This document shows, in pieces, positions 1 through 9,166 of a stretch of 64,000 nt of DNA. The DNA is from Maribacter zhoushanensis (lineage in GTDB: Bacteria > Bacteroidota > Bacteroidia > Flavobacteriales > Flavobacteriaceae). Numbering within the stretch: position 1 is the stretch's first letter; each line of letters begins with the position of its first letter. The notes below the pieces were generated by a model. The model saw only the letters and a program-made list of their open reading frames with translations. It was not told the origin of the DNA and did not search any database. The position numbers were made by a program, and so were the translations under genes. The DNA lies in assembly GCF_029350975.1 (NCBI RefSeq), contig NZ_JARKMR010000001.1, positions 372,001-436,000 of the forward strand, written 5' to 3'.

Positions 1-1429
1 ACGTATTTTCTTATCAATGATATTTTTGGTGCTCATTGCATCGGTATTGATAGCCGGTGTTACGGTATACCAATATCGTGAACAGTCTAAAGATTACCAT
101 GAGAACAGAATGGAACGCAAAGAGGAGCAAATACGCCAAAGTATTGACCTTGCCATACAGAAAACAACCTATCCTGTTACTACAGAAAACCTTGATTTAA
201 TATTTAAAAATGAAATTTATGAAATTGCCGTGGTGCAAAACATGAATTTCAATATCTACAGTTTAGATGGAGAACTTATTAAAAGTTCACGTCCAAAATT
301 TGCTAACGACTCTATTTCTATGTGTTTAGATCCAGAGGTGTTGAATAAATTGGAAATCAGTCCAGATAAAAGATATATCCGTGAGAATGCCTTAGCAGGA
401 GATAAATATCAAGCTTCATTTACTTACATAGCAGATCAAAAGTTTAAACCTATAGGTATACTTAATTTACCTTACTTTGAAGACAACTCTTTTAATGACT
501 ATGAATTGAAAGAGTTTTTATTTCGTTTGTCAGGTGTGTACCTGCTTATGCTGCTTATGGCAATCGCCTTTGCTTTTTTTATCTCCAAATACATTACCCG
601 ATCGTTGGAAACCATTTCTACTATGATGGGTAAAACCAATTTAAGCAAACAGAACAAGAAGATTTATATTGACAACCCCGGTGAGGAAATAGAAAAGTTA
701 ATTGCCGCTTATAACGGTATGATAGATGAACTAGGACAGAGTGCGGTGAAATTGGCTCGTAGTGAACGTGAACAGGCTTGGAGAGAGATGGCAAAACAGG
801 TGGCGCATGAGATTAAAAACCCACTGACACCAATGCGATTAACGGTACAGAGCTTTGAACGTAAGTTTGATCCCGAAGATCCGCAAATTCATGAAAAACT
901 AAGAGAATACTCAGATACGTTAATTCAGCAAATAGATACCATGAGCAGCATTGCATCTGCTTTTTCTAATTTTGCCGAGATGCCGGCACAACAAAACGAA
1001 ACACTCAATGTTGTTAAAATTGTTAAACTCGCCTTAGATATTTTTAATGAGGATTATATTCATTTCATTGCAGAAGAAGAGGAAATTATTGCGAAATTAG
1101 ATCGTACCCAGTTAATACGTGTGGTTACTAATTTGGTTAAAAATGCTATACAAGCAGTGCCAGATGTTGAATCTCCTAGAGTATTGGTAAGTGTTGCGAC
1201 TGAGGATAATATGGTTAAAATATCTGTGGCAGATAACGGTCATGGTATTGAAAAGGATAATGAAGAAAAAATATTTGAACCTAAATTCACCACCAAAACA
1301 AGTGGCATGGGCTTAGGCTTGGGTATGGTTAAAAATATTGTGGAAACCTACAAGGGCACTATTAAGTTCACTTCTCATCTTGGCAAGGGTACGGTATTCT
1401 GTGTTAAGTTTCCTAAAGAAAATGTATAA
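1..1429 (+). CDS. NtrY-like sensor histidine kinase, 5' end cut by window edge
   Basis: Membrane-bound histidine kinase that would phosphorylate a response regulator lying outside the window. Counting from the ATG at 17, a first membrane segment covers residues 1-18, a periplasmic sensor region about 20-168, a second membrane segment about 170-190, then HAMP about 190-245. The H-box QVAHEIKNPLTP places the phospho-acceptor at His264. The N-box (NLVKNAIQ) and the DNGHGIE and GLGLGMV ATP-lid motifs follow. The NPLTP form of the H-box is typical of the NtrY/AtoS group. The frame stays open upstream of the ATG at 17 to base 2 (R-I-F-L-S before it), so the true start is probably outside the window. 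The next gene starts 18 bases downstream and is probably cotranscribed. The signal sensed cannot be read. Confidence 0.9.
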   Translation, partial: RIFLSMIFLVLIASVLIAGVTVYQYREQSKDYHENRMERKEEQIRQSIDLAIQKTTYPVTTENLDLIFKNEIYEIAVVQNMNFNIYSLDGELIKSSRPKFANDSISMCLDPEVLNKLEISPDKRYIRENALAGDKYQASFTYIADQKFKPIGILNLPYFEDNSFNDYELKEFLFRLSGVYLLMLLMAIAFAFFISKYITRSLETISTMMGKTNLSKQNKKIYIDNPGEEIEKLIAAYNGMIDELGQSAVKLARSEREQAWREMAKQVAHEIKNPLTPMRLTVQSFERKFDPEDPQIHEKLREYSDTLIQQIDTMSSIASAFSNFAEMPAQQNETLNVVKIVKLALDIFNEDYIHFIAEEEEIIAKLDRTQLIRVVTNLVKNAIQAVPDVESPRVLVSVATEDNMVKISVADNGHGIEKDNEEKIFEPKFTTKTSGMGLGLGMVKNIVETYKGTIKFTSHLGKGTVFCVKFPKENV

Positions 1430-1447
1430 TTCAACAAATCAACAACA

Positions 1448-2230
1448 ATGTCATACGAAACTTTACTAATTGAGAAAGAAGATACTACTGCAATTGTAAC
1501 TATTAATCGACCTAATAAATTAAATGCCTTAAACAAGCAAACTATTGGCGAATTACATGATGCTTTTAAAGATTTAAAAAAAGATAAAGGTGTAAAGGCC
1601 ATTATCTTAACAGGTAGTGGTGAAAAGGCATTTGTTGCCGGTGCGGATATTTCAGAATTTTCAGATTTTAGCGAGAAAGAAGGAAAAAAATTAGCGGCAA
1701 AGGGTCAGAAACAGTTGTTTGATTTTGTTGAAGATTTATCTAAACCTGTAATTGCAGCGGTCAACGGGTTTGCCTTAGGTGGCGGATTGGAATTGGCAAT
1801 GGCATGTCATTTTAGAGTAGCAAGTGACAATGCTAAAATGGGCTTGCCCGAAGTATCTTTAGGTGTTATACCTGGTTACGGTGGTACACAACGTTTGCCA
1901 CAGTTAGTAGGTAAAGGCAGAGCTATGGAAATGATCATGACGGCAGGTATGATTACTGCAGAGCAAGCCAACGCTTATGGCTTGGTAAACCATGTTACTA
2001 CACAAGAAGAACTATTGCCACTGTGCCATAAAATTATTTCTAGAATAACCAATAATTCATCTGTAGCCATTTCACATGCAATAAAAGCAGTAAATGCTGG
2101 TTTTAAGAATACTGTAAATGGTTATGAGCAGGAAATTGAAGCTTTTGGTGCCTGTTTTGGAACAGACGATTTTACCGAAGGTACCACTGCATTTTTAGAG
2201 AAAAGAAAAGCAGAGTTTCCAGGTTCATGA
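1448..2230 (+). CDS. Enoyl-CoA hydratase (crotonase family)
   Basis: Cytoplasmic crotonase, expected to hydrate trans-2-enoyl-CoA to 3-hydroxyacyl-CoA in beta-oxidation or butanoate metabolism. At 260 residues it has the usual length. The oxyanion-hole segments are FVAGADI (62-68) and GFALGGGLELAMAC (107-120). Both catalytic glutamates of true hydratases are present: Glu115 in GGGLE and Glu135 in LPEVSLG. This argues for a hydratase rather than an isomerase or a decarboxylase of the same fold. The start is clear: ATG preceded by the CAA-rich leader tcaacaaatcaacaaca. The gene follows the kinase gene by 18 bases, but the two have no obvious functional link. The exact chain-length preference cannot be told from sequence. 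Confidence 0.92.
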   Translation: MSYETLLIEKEDTTAIVTINRPNKLNALNKQTIGELHDAFKDLKKDKGVKAIILTGSGEKAFVAGADISEFSDFSEKEGKKLAAKGQKQLFDFVEDLSKPVIAAVNGFALGGGLELAMACHFRVASDNAKMGLPEVSLGVIPGYGGTQRLPQLVGKGRAMEMIMTAGMITAEQANAYGLVNHVTTQEELLPLCHKIISRITNNSSVAISHAIKAVNAGFKNTVNGYEQEIEAFGACFGTDDFTEGTTAFLEKRKAEFPGS

Positions 2231-2247
2231 CATAAACCAAACTGGTT

Positions 2248-3801
2248 ATGTTAAAACGTAGCGCTTTCTTATTCTTATTAGTTATCAATGTTCTAAGCAC
2301 TTTTGCTCAAGAAGAACTGGTTTCTTATACCATTGGTGAAAAATTTCACGATAAATATAGATATTCTAATATGCTTGCCATTGCAGATGATGGTAATGAA
2401 GGTACTGTTGTAGTACGTGCCTATTATACAGGAATTGTTTTAAGACCTAAAGGCTATTTTATTGAACATTACAATAAAGATTTAGAGCTTGTTTCAGAAT
2501 ATAATTATAAACTTAAAAATGCCAATTTTATAGATGCTTATGTACGTAACGGGCAAGTTTATTTGTTGTTTTTAGAGTATAACTATAATTCTAGAAGTTA
2601 TCAGTATGAAGTGCATAGAAGTCCATTTTCTCAATTTCAGTTTACAAAAGAAACACTACTATCTATAGCGTCTGACCCTGTAGAACAGCCTTTAGATAGA
2701 AATTTTTACAACAGAAACTTCTCTTCTGGTTTTACTACCTCTATTTTATTTAATGATGATAAGTCGGCATTTGCCATTACTACGCATTATAAGAAGAGAA
2801 AAGTAGATCAACATCATATTCATGTGTTCGATGCCGGACTTAATAAACTAATGGAGCATGATTTTTCTGATGAAGTAGAAGAAAAGAATTATGCCTTTGA
2901 AAATATCGTTTTTTCTAAAGATTTACAGAATGTTTATTTAGTAGGTAAAGCATATTTTAAAAAGAAACGTTTTAATGCTACAGAGCGAAAGTTTCAGTAT
3001 GAAATGGTTAGAATTTCTAAAAGTGGTAGAAACGTACAATCATTCTATACGCCTGGTAAATTTCCAGAATCCCTGAAACCTATTTTTAAAGGAAATGAAC
3101 TTTTATGTATTGGTTTTTACGCAGATCGAAAGGATAATCGATATAACGGTATTTCTTATTTTAATTTAGATTCAAAATCTTTAGAATTGAAAGCGGAAAA
3201 ATTTAATCCATTCTCTGAGCAGTTTATGATGGATAAGTTTGGACGAGAAGAGGATAAATCTATTAAAAATTTGGTTTTCAAAGGCATGGATATTACCAAA
3301 GAGGGAAATATTCTATTTAATGCTGAAGAATATTTTACCAGTAAAAGTGTACAGTCTAATTCTAGTGGTGGTCGTGTAATGGTAACAAGATATCATCATA
3401 ATGATATTATTAGTGCCAAGTTGAGCGCTACGGGAGATTTAGTTTGGGCACGAAATATCAATAAAACAGAGGTTACACAAGGCGATGGGGCATATGCGTC
3501 ATACAGTGCTTATACTAAAAACAATACTACATACTTTTTTATTAGTACATCTTCAGAAAATCCGCAACAGTTAAGTGAGGACCGTATTATGTTTAAACAA
3601 GGATTAAGCAGAAATAGAAATGTCTTTTTAATTCGTTTGGATGAAAACGGACATATGAAATACAACAAGGTTATTGACGATACCGAAGCGCGACTACCTT
3701 TAATGGTATCTGCACCTTACATAGATAGACTGAATGATGAATTAATGTTCTATGCAAAAAGGGGAACAAAAAAGCAATTGGTTCAAGTAGGTGTTAAATA
3801 A
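2248..3801 (+). CDS. Secreted protein of unknown function
   Basis: A 517-residue protein with a clear Sec signal peptide: Lys-Arg at residues 3-4, a hydrophobic stretch 6-18 and a probable cleavage after Thr-Phe-Ala at 18-20. I recognise no family. The rest is rich in aromatic and charged residues in alternating short strands, with repeated segments such as DAGLNKLMEHDF, FSKDLQNVYLVGKAYF and RISKSGRNVQSFY. This fits a beta-propeller-like soluble periplasmic or surface protein, but that is inference. It starts 17 bases after the enoyl-CoA hydratase stop and is on the same strand, so it may share that transcript. No lipobox or membrane segment is seen beyond the signal. Confidence 0.75.
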   Translation: MLKRSAFLFLLVINVLSTFAQEELVSYTIGEKFHDKYRYSNMLAIADDGNEGTVVVRAYYTGIVLRPKGYFIEHYNKDLELVSEYNYKLKNANFIDAYVRNGQVYLLFLEYNYNSRSYQYEVHRSPFSQFQFTKETLLSIASDPVEQPLDRNFYNRNFSSGFTTSILFNDDKSAFAITTHYKKRKVDQHHIHVFDAGLNKLMEHDFSDEVEEKNYAFENIVFSKDLQNVYLVGKAYFKKKRFNATERKFQYEMVRISKSGRNVQSFYTPGKFPESLKPIFKGNELLCIGFYADRKDNRYNGISYFNLDSKSLELKAEKFNPFSEQFMMDKFGREEDKSIKNLVFKGMDITKEGNILFNAEEYFTSKSVQSNSSGGRVMVTRYHHNDIISAKLSATGDLVWARNINKTEVTQGDGAYASYSAYTKNNTTYFFISTSSENPQQLSEDRIMFKQGLSRNRNVFLIRLDENGHMKYNKVIDDTEARLPLMVSAPYIDRLNDELMFYAKRGTKKQLVQVGVK

Positions 3802-3824
3802 AATTATTGTTAGGATATATTCCA

Positions 3825-3832
3825 TAATTTTG
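3825..3832 (+). promoter_or_regulatory. -7 promoter box taattttg for the radical SAM gene
   Basis: A perfect match to the Bacteroidota -7 consensus TAnnTTTG, 15 bases before the ATG at 3848. A TTG at 3807-3809 could be the -33 element, though its 15-base spacer is slightly short. Confidence 0.5.
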
Positions 3833-3847
3833 GATTAAATCCTAATA

Positions 3848-4921
3848 ATGAAATCTAACACTTCTTTAAAAGGTAGAGGTGCCCAACAAAATACCAGCAA
3901 TAAATTTTCCGCCTATAGCTACGAAACACGAGACGATTTTCTTGAGTTTTGCCGTTTAGAAGGGGAAGTCGCCGATAAGAATAAAACGCAATACCTACCT
4001 ATTTTTCCGAAAACGATAGTTAATAAAGTAACTAGTCCAGATGTTGGTATGAGTTACTCTATGAACATGTACCAAGGTTGTGAACACGGCTGCATTTATT
4101 GCTATGCCAGAAATGCTCATGAATTTTGGGGCTATAGTGCAGGGTTGGACTTTGAACGGAAAATTCTGATAAAACAAGACGCTCCAAAACTACTGGAAGC
4201 AAAATTAAAAAGTAAAAGTTGGAAAGCTTGTACCATAGTCATGTCTGGCAATACAGATTGTTATCAGCCTGCAGAAAAAGAATATGAACTAACTAGAAGA
4301 TGTCTAGAGGTATTCTTAAAATATAAACATCCGGTAGGTATTATAACCAAGAATGCCCTAATATTACGTGATTTAGATATTTTGAAGGAACTCAATGATT
4401 ATGGATTGATAGGCATTAATATTTCGGTTACTTCCTTATCTGAAGAAACAAGAAGAATATTAGAGCCAAGAACTACTACTATTAAAAAACGACTGCAAGC
4501 TATACGTGTTCTGTCTGAAAATGGTATTCCAGTAAATGCTATGTTGGCACCCATTATTCCAGGAATAAACAGTCATGAGATTTTGAATTTAGCTAAAGCG
4601 GTTTCAGAAAATGGTGCTGTTTCAATGGCATTTACTGTGGTTCGATTAAATGGAGCAATCGGTGAAATATTTACAGATTGGATTCGTAAAACCTTACCCA
4701 ACAAAGCAGAAAAAGTATTAAATCAAATACAAGAATGTCACGGTGGCAGCTTAAATGACAGTAGATTTGGGGTACGTAGTAGAGGAGATGGTAAAATAGC
4801 AACTCAAATTCATGATATGGTTCGGTTAGCTAAGCGAACCTATTTTAAAGATAAATCTTTTCCAAAGCTAAATACTAGTTTACACGAATCTCATAAGAAC
4901 GGACAGTTGAAACTATTCTAG
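3848..4921 (+). CDS. PA0069-family (SplB-like) radical SAM protein
   Basis: Radical S-adenosylmethionine enzyme of the PA0069/Rv2578c group, related to spore photoproduct lyase. Its substrate in non-spore formers is not established. At 357 residues it has the family length. The cluster-binding motif is C-x3-C-x2-C within YQGCEHGCIYCYARNAHEFW, with Cys78, Cys82 and Cys85. Typical following blocks are visible, such as MSGNTDCYQPAEKEYELTR and AMLAPIIPGIN. The gene stands alone with its own promoter. It ends two bases before the stop codon of the convergent gene at 4924, with no room for a terminator between them. The family assignment is strong; the reaction is not known. Confidence 0.88.
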   Translation: MKSNTSLKGRGAQQNTSNKFSAYSYETRDDFLEFCRLEGEVADKNKTQYLPIFPKTIVNKVTSPDVGMSYSMNMYQGCEHGCIYCYARNAHEFWGYSAGLDFERKILIKQDAPKLLEAKLKSKSWKACTIVMSGNTDCYQPAEKEYELTRRCLEVFLKYKHPVGIITKNALILRDLDILKELNDYGLIGINISVTSLSEETRRILEPRTTTIKKRLQAIRVLSENGIPVNAMLAPIIPGINSHEILNLAKAVSENGAVSMAFTVVRLNGAIGEIFTDWIRKTLPNKAEKVLNQIQECHGGSLNDSRFGVRSRGDGKIATQIHDMVRLAKRTYFKDKSFPKLNTSLHESHKNGQLKLF

Positions 4922-4923
4922 GT

Positions 4924-5358
4924 TCAGTCTATTTTACGTGGGTGTATAGATTGCCCCACTAACTTCCAATCACCATCTATTTTTTCTAGAATACGTATTT
5001 CATAAGTGTAATTGGTAATGCCGTCAGCAGTGGTAGATTCTTCATCGTGACTTACCCAAGCATGGTTTTCGGCAATATTCATTTTGTAATTAGAATTTTT
5101 AGAAGTTCCGCCCTGACCAATTATATTTTCTGGAGGATTGATCATCATTATTGGTGGTACATCAATACTATTTCCATCTGCAGTAGAAACAAATATTCTA
5201 CTATATGGCCGTATAGACCAACAAGATGCATGAGCCTCTATATCACCTGCTCGCCAGGTTGCAGATTCTTTCTCTAAAAGAGAAATAATGGCTTCTTCAT
5301 CGGTTTGTGAGTAACCAATTGTTATGGTTGTAAGCAGTAGTAAGAAAAGTGTTTTCAT
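4924..5358 (-). CDS. Secreted SnoaL/NTF2-like protein
   Basis: A 144-residue protein with a Sec signal peptide (hydrophobic residues 4-14, cleavage near Gly-Tyr-Ser at 15-17). The mature part has the shape of a small NTF2/SnoaL cone domain: an N-terminal helix (EEAIISLLEKESATWRAGD), a middle W-S-I-R-P-Y segment and strands ending in EIRILEKIDGDWKLVGQSI. Many flavobacterial homologues are annotated only as nuclear transport factor 2 family. It could bind a small ligand or have weak enzymatic activity; nothing here identifies it. The gene is convergent with the radical SAM gene and alone on its strand. Confidence 0.7.
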   Translation of the reverse strand: MKTLFLLLLTTITIGYSQTDEEAIISLLEKESATWRAGDIEAHASCWSIRPYSRIFVSTADGNSIDVPPIMMINPPENIIGQGGTSKNSNYKMNIAENHAWVSHDEESTTADGITNYTYEIRILEKIDGDWKLVGQSIHPRKID

Positions 5359-5604
5359 GAGATATTTGTATTGGTTATTAAAAATAGGATAATTATACGT
5401 GTTTGTTAAATCATATACCTAACTGCATGAAAAAGAGGTGAATATTTTAAATAAGTCAAAAATATATGGTTTTAAATTAGCAGATGAAATTTAAAAAGCG
5501 TGCAATAGTCATGCGTAAAATTTTTCTTTGAAAAGTTTTGTTAAAATAAAATCCAAATGGTAATTCTAAGCGTAGATAGGGGGAAATAAATATTAGAACT
5601 ATTT

Positions 5605-7038
5605 ATGAAAACCAAGAACACTACCAAAGAGAATATGAAAACTTTAAAAAATACTACCAAAAAATCAGAGAAAAAGCCTTTTTTCTCAAGAATGAAACAT
5701 TTAATTGAAAATGCCAATGCATGGGGCGTTTTTGTAATGGGTAGCACTTTTGTGCTAATGTTTGGTTCAGCTTACTTAGCATACATTTTACAAAATGATT
5801 TTACTCAATTACATCTAGAGAGAAGAAGCACCATGATTGGGTTTATATTCATGATTGTAGCGGCTGCTTTTTTTGTGTTTAAATTGAGTTTCTTTATTTA
5901 CACTTTTATAAGATTTTTAAAATATAAAGCAATACCATCTGTTTCTGATGAAGAATTGCCAACCGTTACGGTAATTGTACCTGCATACAATGAAGGCAAA
6001 CAAGTATGGGCAACTTTAAAGAGTTTGGCTGAAAGTGATTATCCAGAAGATAAAATTCAATTGTTAGCTATAGATGATGGTAGTAAAGATGATACTTGGA
6101 CCTGGATGCAAGAGGCCAAAAAAGAATTAGGAGATAGAGTTTCTATTTGTCAACAACCTAAGAATATGGGTAAACGTCATGCTTTATATAGAGGTTTCAA
6201 CGAAGGTACTGGTGAAATTTTTGTTACCGTAGATAGTGATTCTATTGTAGACAAGGATACGCTAAGAAATTTAGTTAGTCCGTTTATCGTTGATGAAAAC
6301 TGTGGAGCTGTAGCTGGTAATATTCGTGTTCTTAATAATGAGAAAGAGATTTTACCTAAAATGCTTGACGTAAGTTTTGCGCTTAGTTTTGAGTTTGTAC
6401 GTTCTTCTGAAAGTACATTGAATTCAGTATTGTGTACACCAGGTGCTTTAGCAGCTTATAGAGCAACTGCTGTATTTGGTTGTTTAGATGAGTGGATCAA
6501 TCAAACGTTCATGGGGCAGGCTTCAGATATAGGTGAGGACAGAGCTATGACGAATATGATTTTAAAGCAAGGTTTCCACGTATTGTTTCAGAGAAATGCA
6601 TTTGCTTATACTAATGTTCCTGAAAAGTATAAAGGACTTTATAAAATGTTCATTAGATGGGGTAGAAGTAATGTACGTGAGAACATTCAAATGTCTAAAT
6701 ACGTTTTTACAAACTTTAGAAAAGGACCAAAAACCGGTACTAGACTATTGTTCTTTAGCCAATTCTCAAGAATTGTTTTATGCTACCCATTTGTATTGTT
6801 CATGTTGGTATTTGTACTTACACACCCGCTACTATTCTTAAGTTCTACTTTTGTAAGTATATTGGTGTTATCTACTTTTCCAGTATTGTTCTATGCTAAA
6901 AGATACTCTTTGTCAGAGTCTGTTTGGGCATACTCTTACAGTGTACTTTTTACGTTCGGTCTTTTCTGGATTACACCTTATGCCATAGCTACGGCAAGTA
7001 GAAGTGGTTGGTTGACAAGAGAGTTGCCACAGAAATAA
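5605..7038 (+). CDS. Family 2 glycosyltransferase, hyaluronan-synthase/NodC-like
   Basis: Processive membrane glycosyltransferase that should extend a polysaccharide from nucleotide sugar and export it through its own membrane channel. Two membrane segments lie near residues 41-62 and 77-105. The GT2 domain begins at VTVIVPAYNEG (121-131). Key motifs are DDGS at 157-160, the metal-binding DSD at 210-212, GEDRAM for the acceptor/base loop and RWGRS as the Q/RxxRW-like product motif. Three or more C-terminal membrane segments follow. The order matches NodC, hyaluronan synthase and similar enzymes. The sugar made is unknown. A second in-frame ATG at codon 11 (5635) is an alternative start. No partner gene is adjacent, and a strong terminator follows. 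Confidence 0.87.
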   Translation: MKTKNTTKENMKTLKNTTKKSEKKPFFSRMKHLIENANAWGVFVMGSTFVLMFGSAYLAYILQNDFTQLHLERRSTMIGFIFMIVAAAFFVFKLSFFIYTFIRFLKYKAIPSVSDEELPTVTVIVPAYNEGKQVWATLKSLAESDYPEDKIQLLAIDDGSKDDTWTWMQEAKKELGDRVSICQQPKNMGKRHALYRGFNEGTGEIFVTVDSDSIVDKDTLRNLVSPFIVDENCGAVAGNIRVLNNEKEILPKMLDVSFALSFEFVRSSESTLNSVLCTPGALAAYRATAVFGCLDEWINQTFMGQASDIGEDRAMTNMILKQGFHVLFQRNAFAYTNVPEKYKGLYKMFIRWGRSNVRENIQMSKYVFTNFRKGPKTGTRLLFFSQFSRIVLCYPFVLFMLVFVLTHPLLFLSSTFVSILVLSTFPVLFYAKRYSLSESVWAYSYSVLFTFGLFWITPYAIATASRSGWLTRELPQK

Positions 7039-7060
7039 TATAACTTATTTTATTATATAC

Positions 7061-7094
7061 AAAAAGGGTCTTAACGTAAGTTAAGACCCTTTTT
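7061..7094. terminator. Bidirectional intrinsic terminator after the glycosyltransferase
   Basis: A perfect 15-bp stem (7061-7075 with 7080-7094) around a gtaa tetraloop. It is A-rich on the left and followed by T's on the right, so it works in both directions. It lies between the plus-strand glycosyltransferase and the convergent HD-hydrolase gene. Confidence 0.85.
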
Positions 7095-7129
7095 TAAATG
7101 GTTTGATGTTGTTGAATTATACCGTAAAC

Positions 7130-7810
7130 TTAACTTAAATTTTTTAAAGGATTCCATTCTTGGTAAAATTGCTCTAAAAAATCAATCATATACTGGTGCC
7201 TTTCTTCAGCTAATCGCTTACCAGTTTCGGTGTTCATTTTGTCCTTTAAGAGCAATAATTTCTCGTAAAAATGATTTATAGTTGGTGCTTTTGACTTTTT
7301 GTATTCTTCTTTCGTCATTTCTAGATTTGGCGGTATACTAGGGTCATAGAGGGCTCTGTTTTTAAAACCTCCATAATTAAATGCACGGGCTATGCCAATA
7401 GCGCCAATAGCATCTAAACGATCGGCATCTTGTACTACCTTAAGTTCTTTAGATGTAAATAGTTTCTTTTTCATCTTGCCATCTGTTAGGCTGGCTTTAA
7501 ATGAACTGTATTTGATAATATTGGTCACATGGTTGATGGTTCTTTTAGGTACACCAAGACTCAATAAAAAATCTTCTGCCATTTTAGGTCCCAAGGCTTC
7601 ATCACCATCATTAAATTTGGCATCTGCAATATCATGAAGAAGTGCTCCTAGGCTAACCACTAGAATATTTATATCATCTTCTTCTTTTGCAATTAACATG
7701 CTGTTGTTGAATACACGTTGTATATGAAACCAATCATGCCCTCCTTCTGCATTTTTCAATGTTTCTTTGACAAATGTTATAGTTTCTTCTACAATTTCTG
7801 AATTGGTCAT
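7130..7810 (-). CDS. HD-domain phosphohydrolase (YedJ-like)
   Basis: A 226-residue metal-dependent HD hydrolase. Metal ligands are visible as His25 in GGHDWFHIQRV, the His59-Asp60 pair in LGALLHDIADAKF and the distal Asp in VQDADRLDAIGAIGIARAF. This arrangement is typical of the YedJ/YpgQ group, some of which hydrolyse nucleoside phosphates; the substrate here is unknown. The start ATG at 7810 overlaps the plsC stop by 4 bases (ATGA type), so the two genes are translationally coupled. The cooperation of the pair is not otherwise explained. Confidence 0.85.
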   Translation of the reverse strand: MTNSEIVEETITFVKETLKNAEGGHDWFHIQRVFNNSMLIAKEEDDINILVVSLGALLHDIADAKFNDGDEALGPKMAEDFLLSLGVPKRTINHVTNIIKYSSFKASLTDGKMKKKLFTSKELKVVQDADRLDAIGAIGIARAFNYGGFKNRALYDPSIPPNLEMTKEEYKKSKAPTINHFYEKLLLLKDKMNTETGKRLAEERHQYMIDFLEQFYQEWNPLKNLS

Positions 7811-8544
7811 TTAAAGGAATTTATCCCGCTAACTACGGATGCTTCAATTTGTTGAATAAGGTCATCTAAATTGCCTTTGTTCTCTAAAGGTTGTTGTACT
7901 TCTAAACGAACCTTGGCTCCCAATCCCATCGGAAATTGCCCAAAACGAACAAGTTTCCATGAATTATTAATGCTTATGGGAACAATCAGGGCAGAGGGGG
8001 CTTTTTTAAGAAGCATTTTAAGTCCCATAGGTTTAAATGGTTTTGGGTGTCCATCTCTACTTCTGGTACCTTCAGGAAAAATTACTGCACTTCTATTATG
8101 CTTTTCAATATAAGCACCTAGTTTACCTATTTCCATGATGGCAGATTTACCATCTTTTCTGTCAATAAGAACAGAGCCGCCATGAACAAGATTAAATGAT
8201 ACGCTAGGTATACCTTTACCCAGTTCTTTTTTACTTACAAACTTAGGATGGTATTTGCGCATATACCATATTAGGGGCGGTATATCATACATGCTTTGAT
8301 GATTGGTAACAATAATCAAAGGTCTATCTGTTGGTAAATCGAAATTATTGGTAAAGTTATAGGTAGTCCCTAAAATATTAGTGCTACGCATTAAACAAAA
8401 ATTCAATTTGCTAACCGTTGGCTTTAAACCATTATAGCCAAATATTTTAAAACCTAGCCATTGAATAGGGTGAAAGATAAGCAGGCATAGCCCAAATGCC
8501 ACGAAAAAAAAGGGGGTTATGATATAAGAAAGCAACTTCTGCAT
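7807..8544 (-). CDS. 1-acyl-sn-glycerol-3-phosphate acyltransferase (PlsC family)
   Basis: Membrane enzyme that should acylate lysophosphatidic acid at sn-2 in phospholipid synthesis. The N-terminus has a membrane segment (about 6-25). The acyltransferase signature NHQSMYD gives His82 and Asp87 (H-x4-D), and the glycerol-phosphate-binding block FPEGTRSRDG follows near 154-164. At 245 residues it has normal PlsC length. Bacteroidota often carry several PlsC paralogues, so it may instead act on ornithine or other lysolipids. It is first in a two-gene operon with the HD hydrolase. Confidence 0.88.
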   Translation of the reverse strand: MQKLLSYIITPFFFVAFGLCLLIFHPIQWLGFKIFGYNGLKPTVSKLNFCLMRSTNILGTTYNFTNNFDLPTDRPLIIVTNHQSMYDIPPLIWYMRKYHPKFVSKKELGKGIPSVSFNLVHGGSVLIDRKDGKSAIMEIGKLGAYIEKHNRSAVIFPEGTRSRDGHPKPFKPMGLKMLLKKAPSALIVPISINNSWKLVRFGQFPMGLGAKVRLEVQQPLENKGNLDDLIQQIEASVVSGINSFK

Positions 8545-8555
8545 CTTACAAAAAT

Positions 8556-8584
8556 AAAAAACCGCTCAATTAGAGCGGTTTTTT
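8556..8584 (-). terminator. Intrinsic terminator after the bacilliredoxin gene
   Basis: A perfect 12-bp stem (8556-8567 with 8573-8584) around the loop aatta, with GC core ccgctc/gagcgg and A/T tracts on both sides. It sits 42 bases after the bacilliredoxin stop on the minus strand and just before plsC, so it separates the two transcripts. Confidence 0.82.
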
Positions 8585-8625
8585 AATCCTATTATTTTGT
8601 AGGAAAATATTTTATGCTGTAAAAT

Positions 8626-9036
8626 TTAGCAAAACTCGTCATAAGCCTGTGCTAAATTCTGAGCGATCATTTCAGCTGGTCTACCTTCAATGTGGTGACG
8701 CTCTATCATATGAACTAGCTCTCCATCTTTGAACAATGCCATAGATGGCGAAGAAGGAGGGAAAGGAACCATAAGGTTTCTTGCCGCATCAACAGCTTCT
8801 TTATCTACACCAGCAAATACCGTTACTGCATGGTCAGGTTTTTTATCGTTCTGCAAGCTCATTTTGGCAGCAGGTCTTGCATTTGCCGCTGCGCAACCAC
8901 AAACAGAATTTACAACTACTAAAGTTGTTCCTTCTTTATTGATGGCATTTGCTACTGCATCTGCTGTATATAATTCTTCAAATCCGGCAGAAGCCAGATC
9001 ATCTCTCATTGGTTTTACTAATTCCGCAGGGTACAT
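8626..9036 (-). CDS. BrxA/BrxB family bacilliredoxin
   Basis: Small thioredoxin-fold protein of the YphP/YqiW (DUF1094) family, 136 residues, the family length. In Bacillus these proteins remove bacillithiol from protein thiols. The redox motif is Cys46-Gly-Cys48 in VVNSVCGCAAANARPA, matching the CGC signature. The C-terminal block MALFKDGELVHMIERHHIEG is also typical. Some Bacteroidota do make bacillithiol, so the same role is plausible, but no biosynthesis genes are in the window. The gene is monocistronic, with a clear terminator and a divergent neighbour. Confidence 0.9.
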   Translation of the reverse strand: MYPAELVKPMRDDLASAGFEELYTADAVANAINKEGTTLVVVNSVCGCAAANARPAAKMSLQNDKKPDHAVTVFAGVDKEAVDAARNLMVPFPPSSPSMALFKDGELVHMIERHHIEGRPAEMIAQNLAQAYDEFC

Positions 9037-9063
9037 ATTCTTAATGTTTTAATTAAACTATTA

Positions 9064-9071
9064 CAAAGATA
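9064..9071 (-). promoter_or_regulatory. -7 box tatctttg for the bacilliredoxin gene
   Basis: On the minus strand this reads tatctttg, a perfect TAnnTTTG box, 27 bases before the ATG at 9036. No convincing -33 element was found. Confidence 0.5.
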
Positions 9072-9139
9072 ATCAATTAGTCGCAGCACTGCTTCAGACC
9101 TTAACTTTTCATTGGCCTAACTTTCTATTCGTAATATTT

Positions 9140-9147
9140 TATCTTTG
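9140..9147 (+). promoter_or_regulatory. -7 box tatctttg for the TerB/DnaJ gene
   Basis: A perfect TAnnTTTG box 19 bases before the ATG at 9167. A TTG at 9112-9114 is 25 bases upstream, slightly far for a -33 element. Confidence 0.55.
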
Positions 9148-9166
9148 GCAAAATTGAGATTACGAA

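Noticed and set aside
17..19. ATG at 17 as true start of the histidine kinase
   Set aside because: The frame is open to the left edge and the hydrophobic helix begins at once, so the gene most likely starts outside the window.
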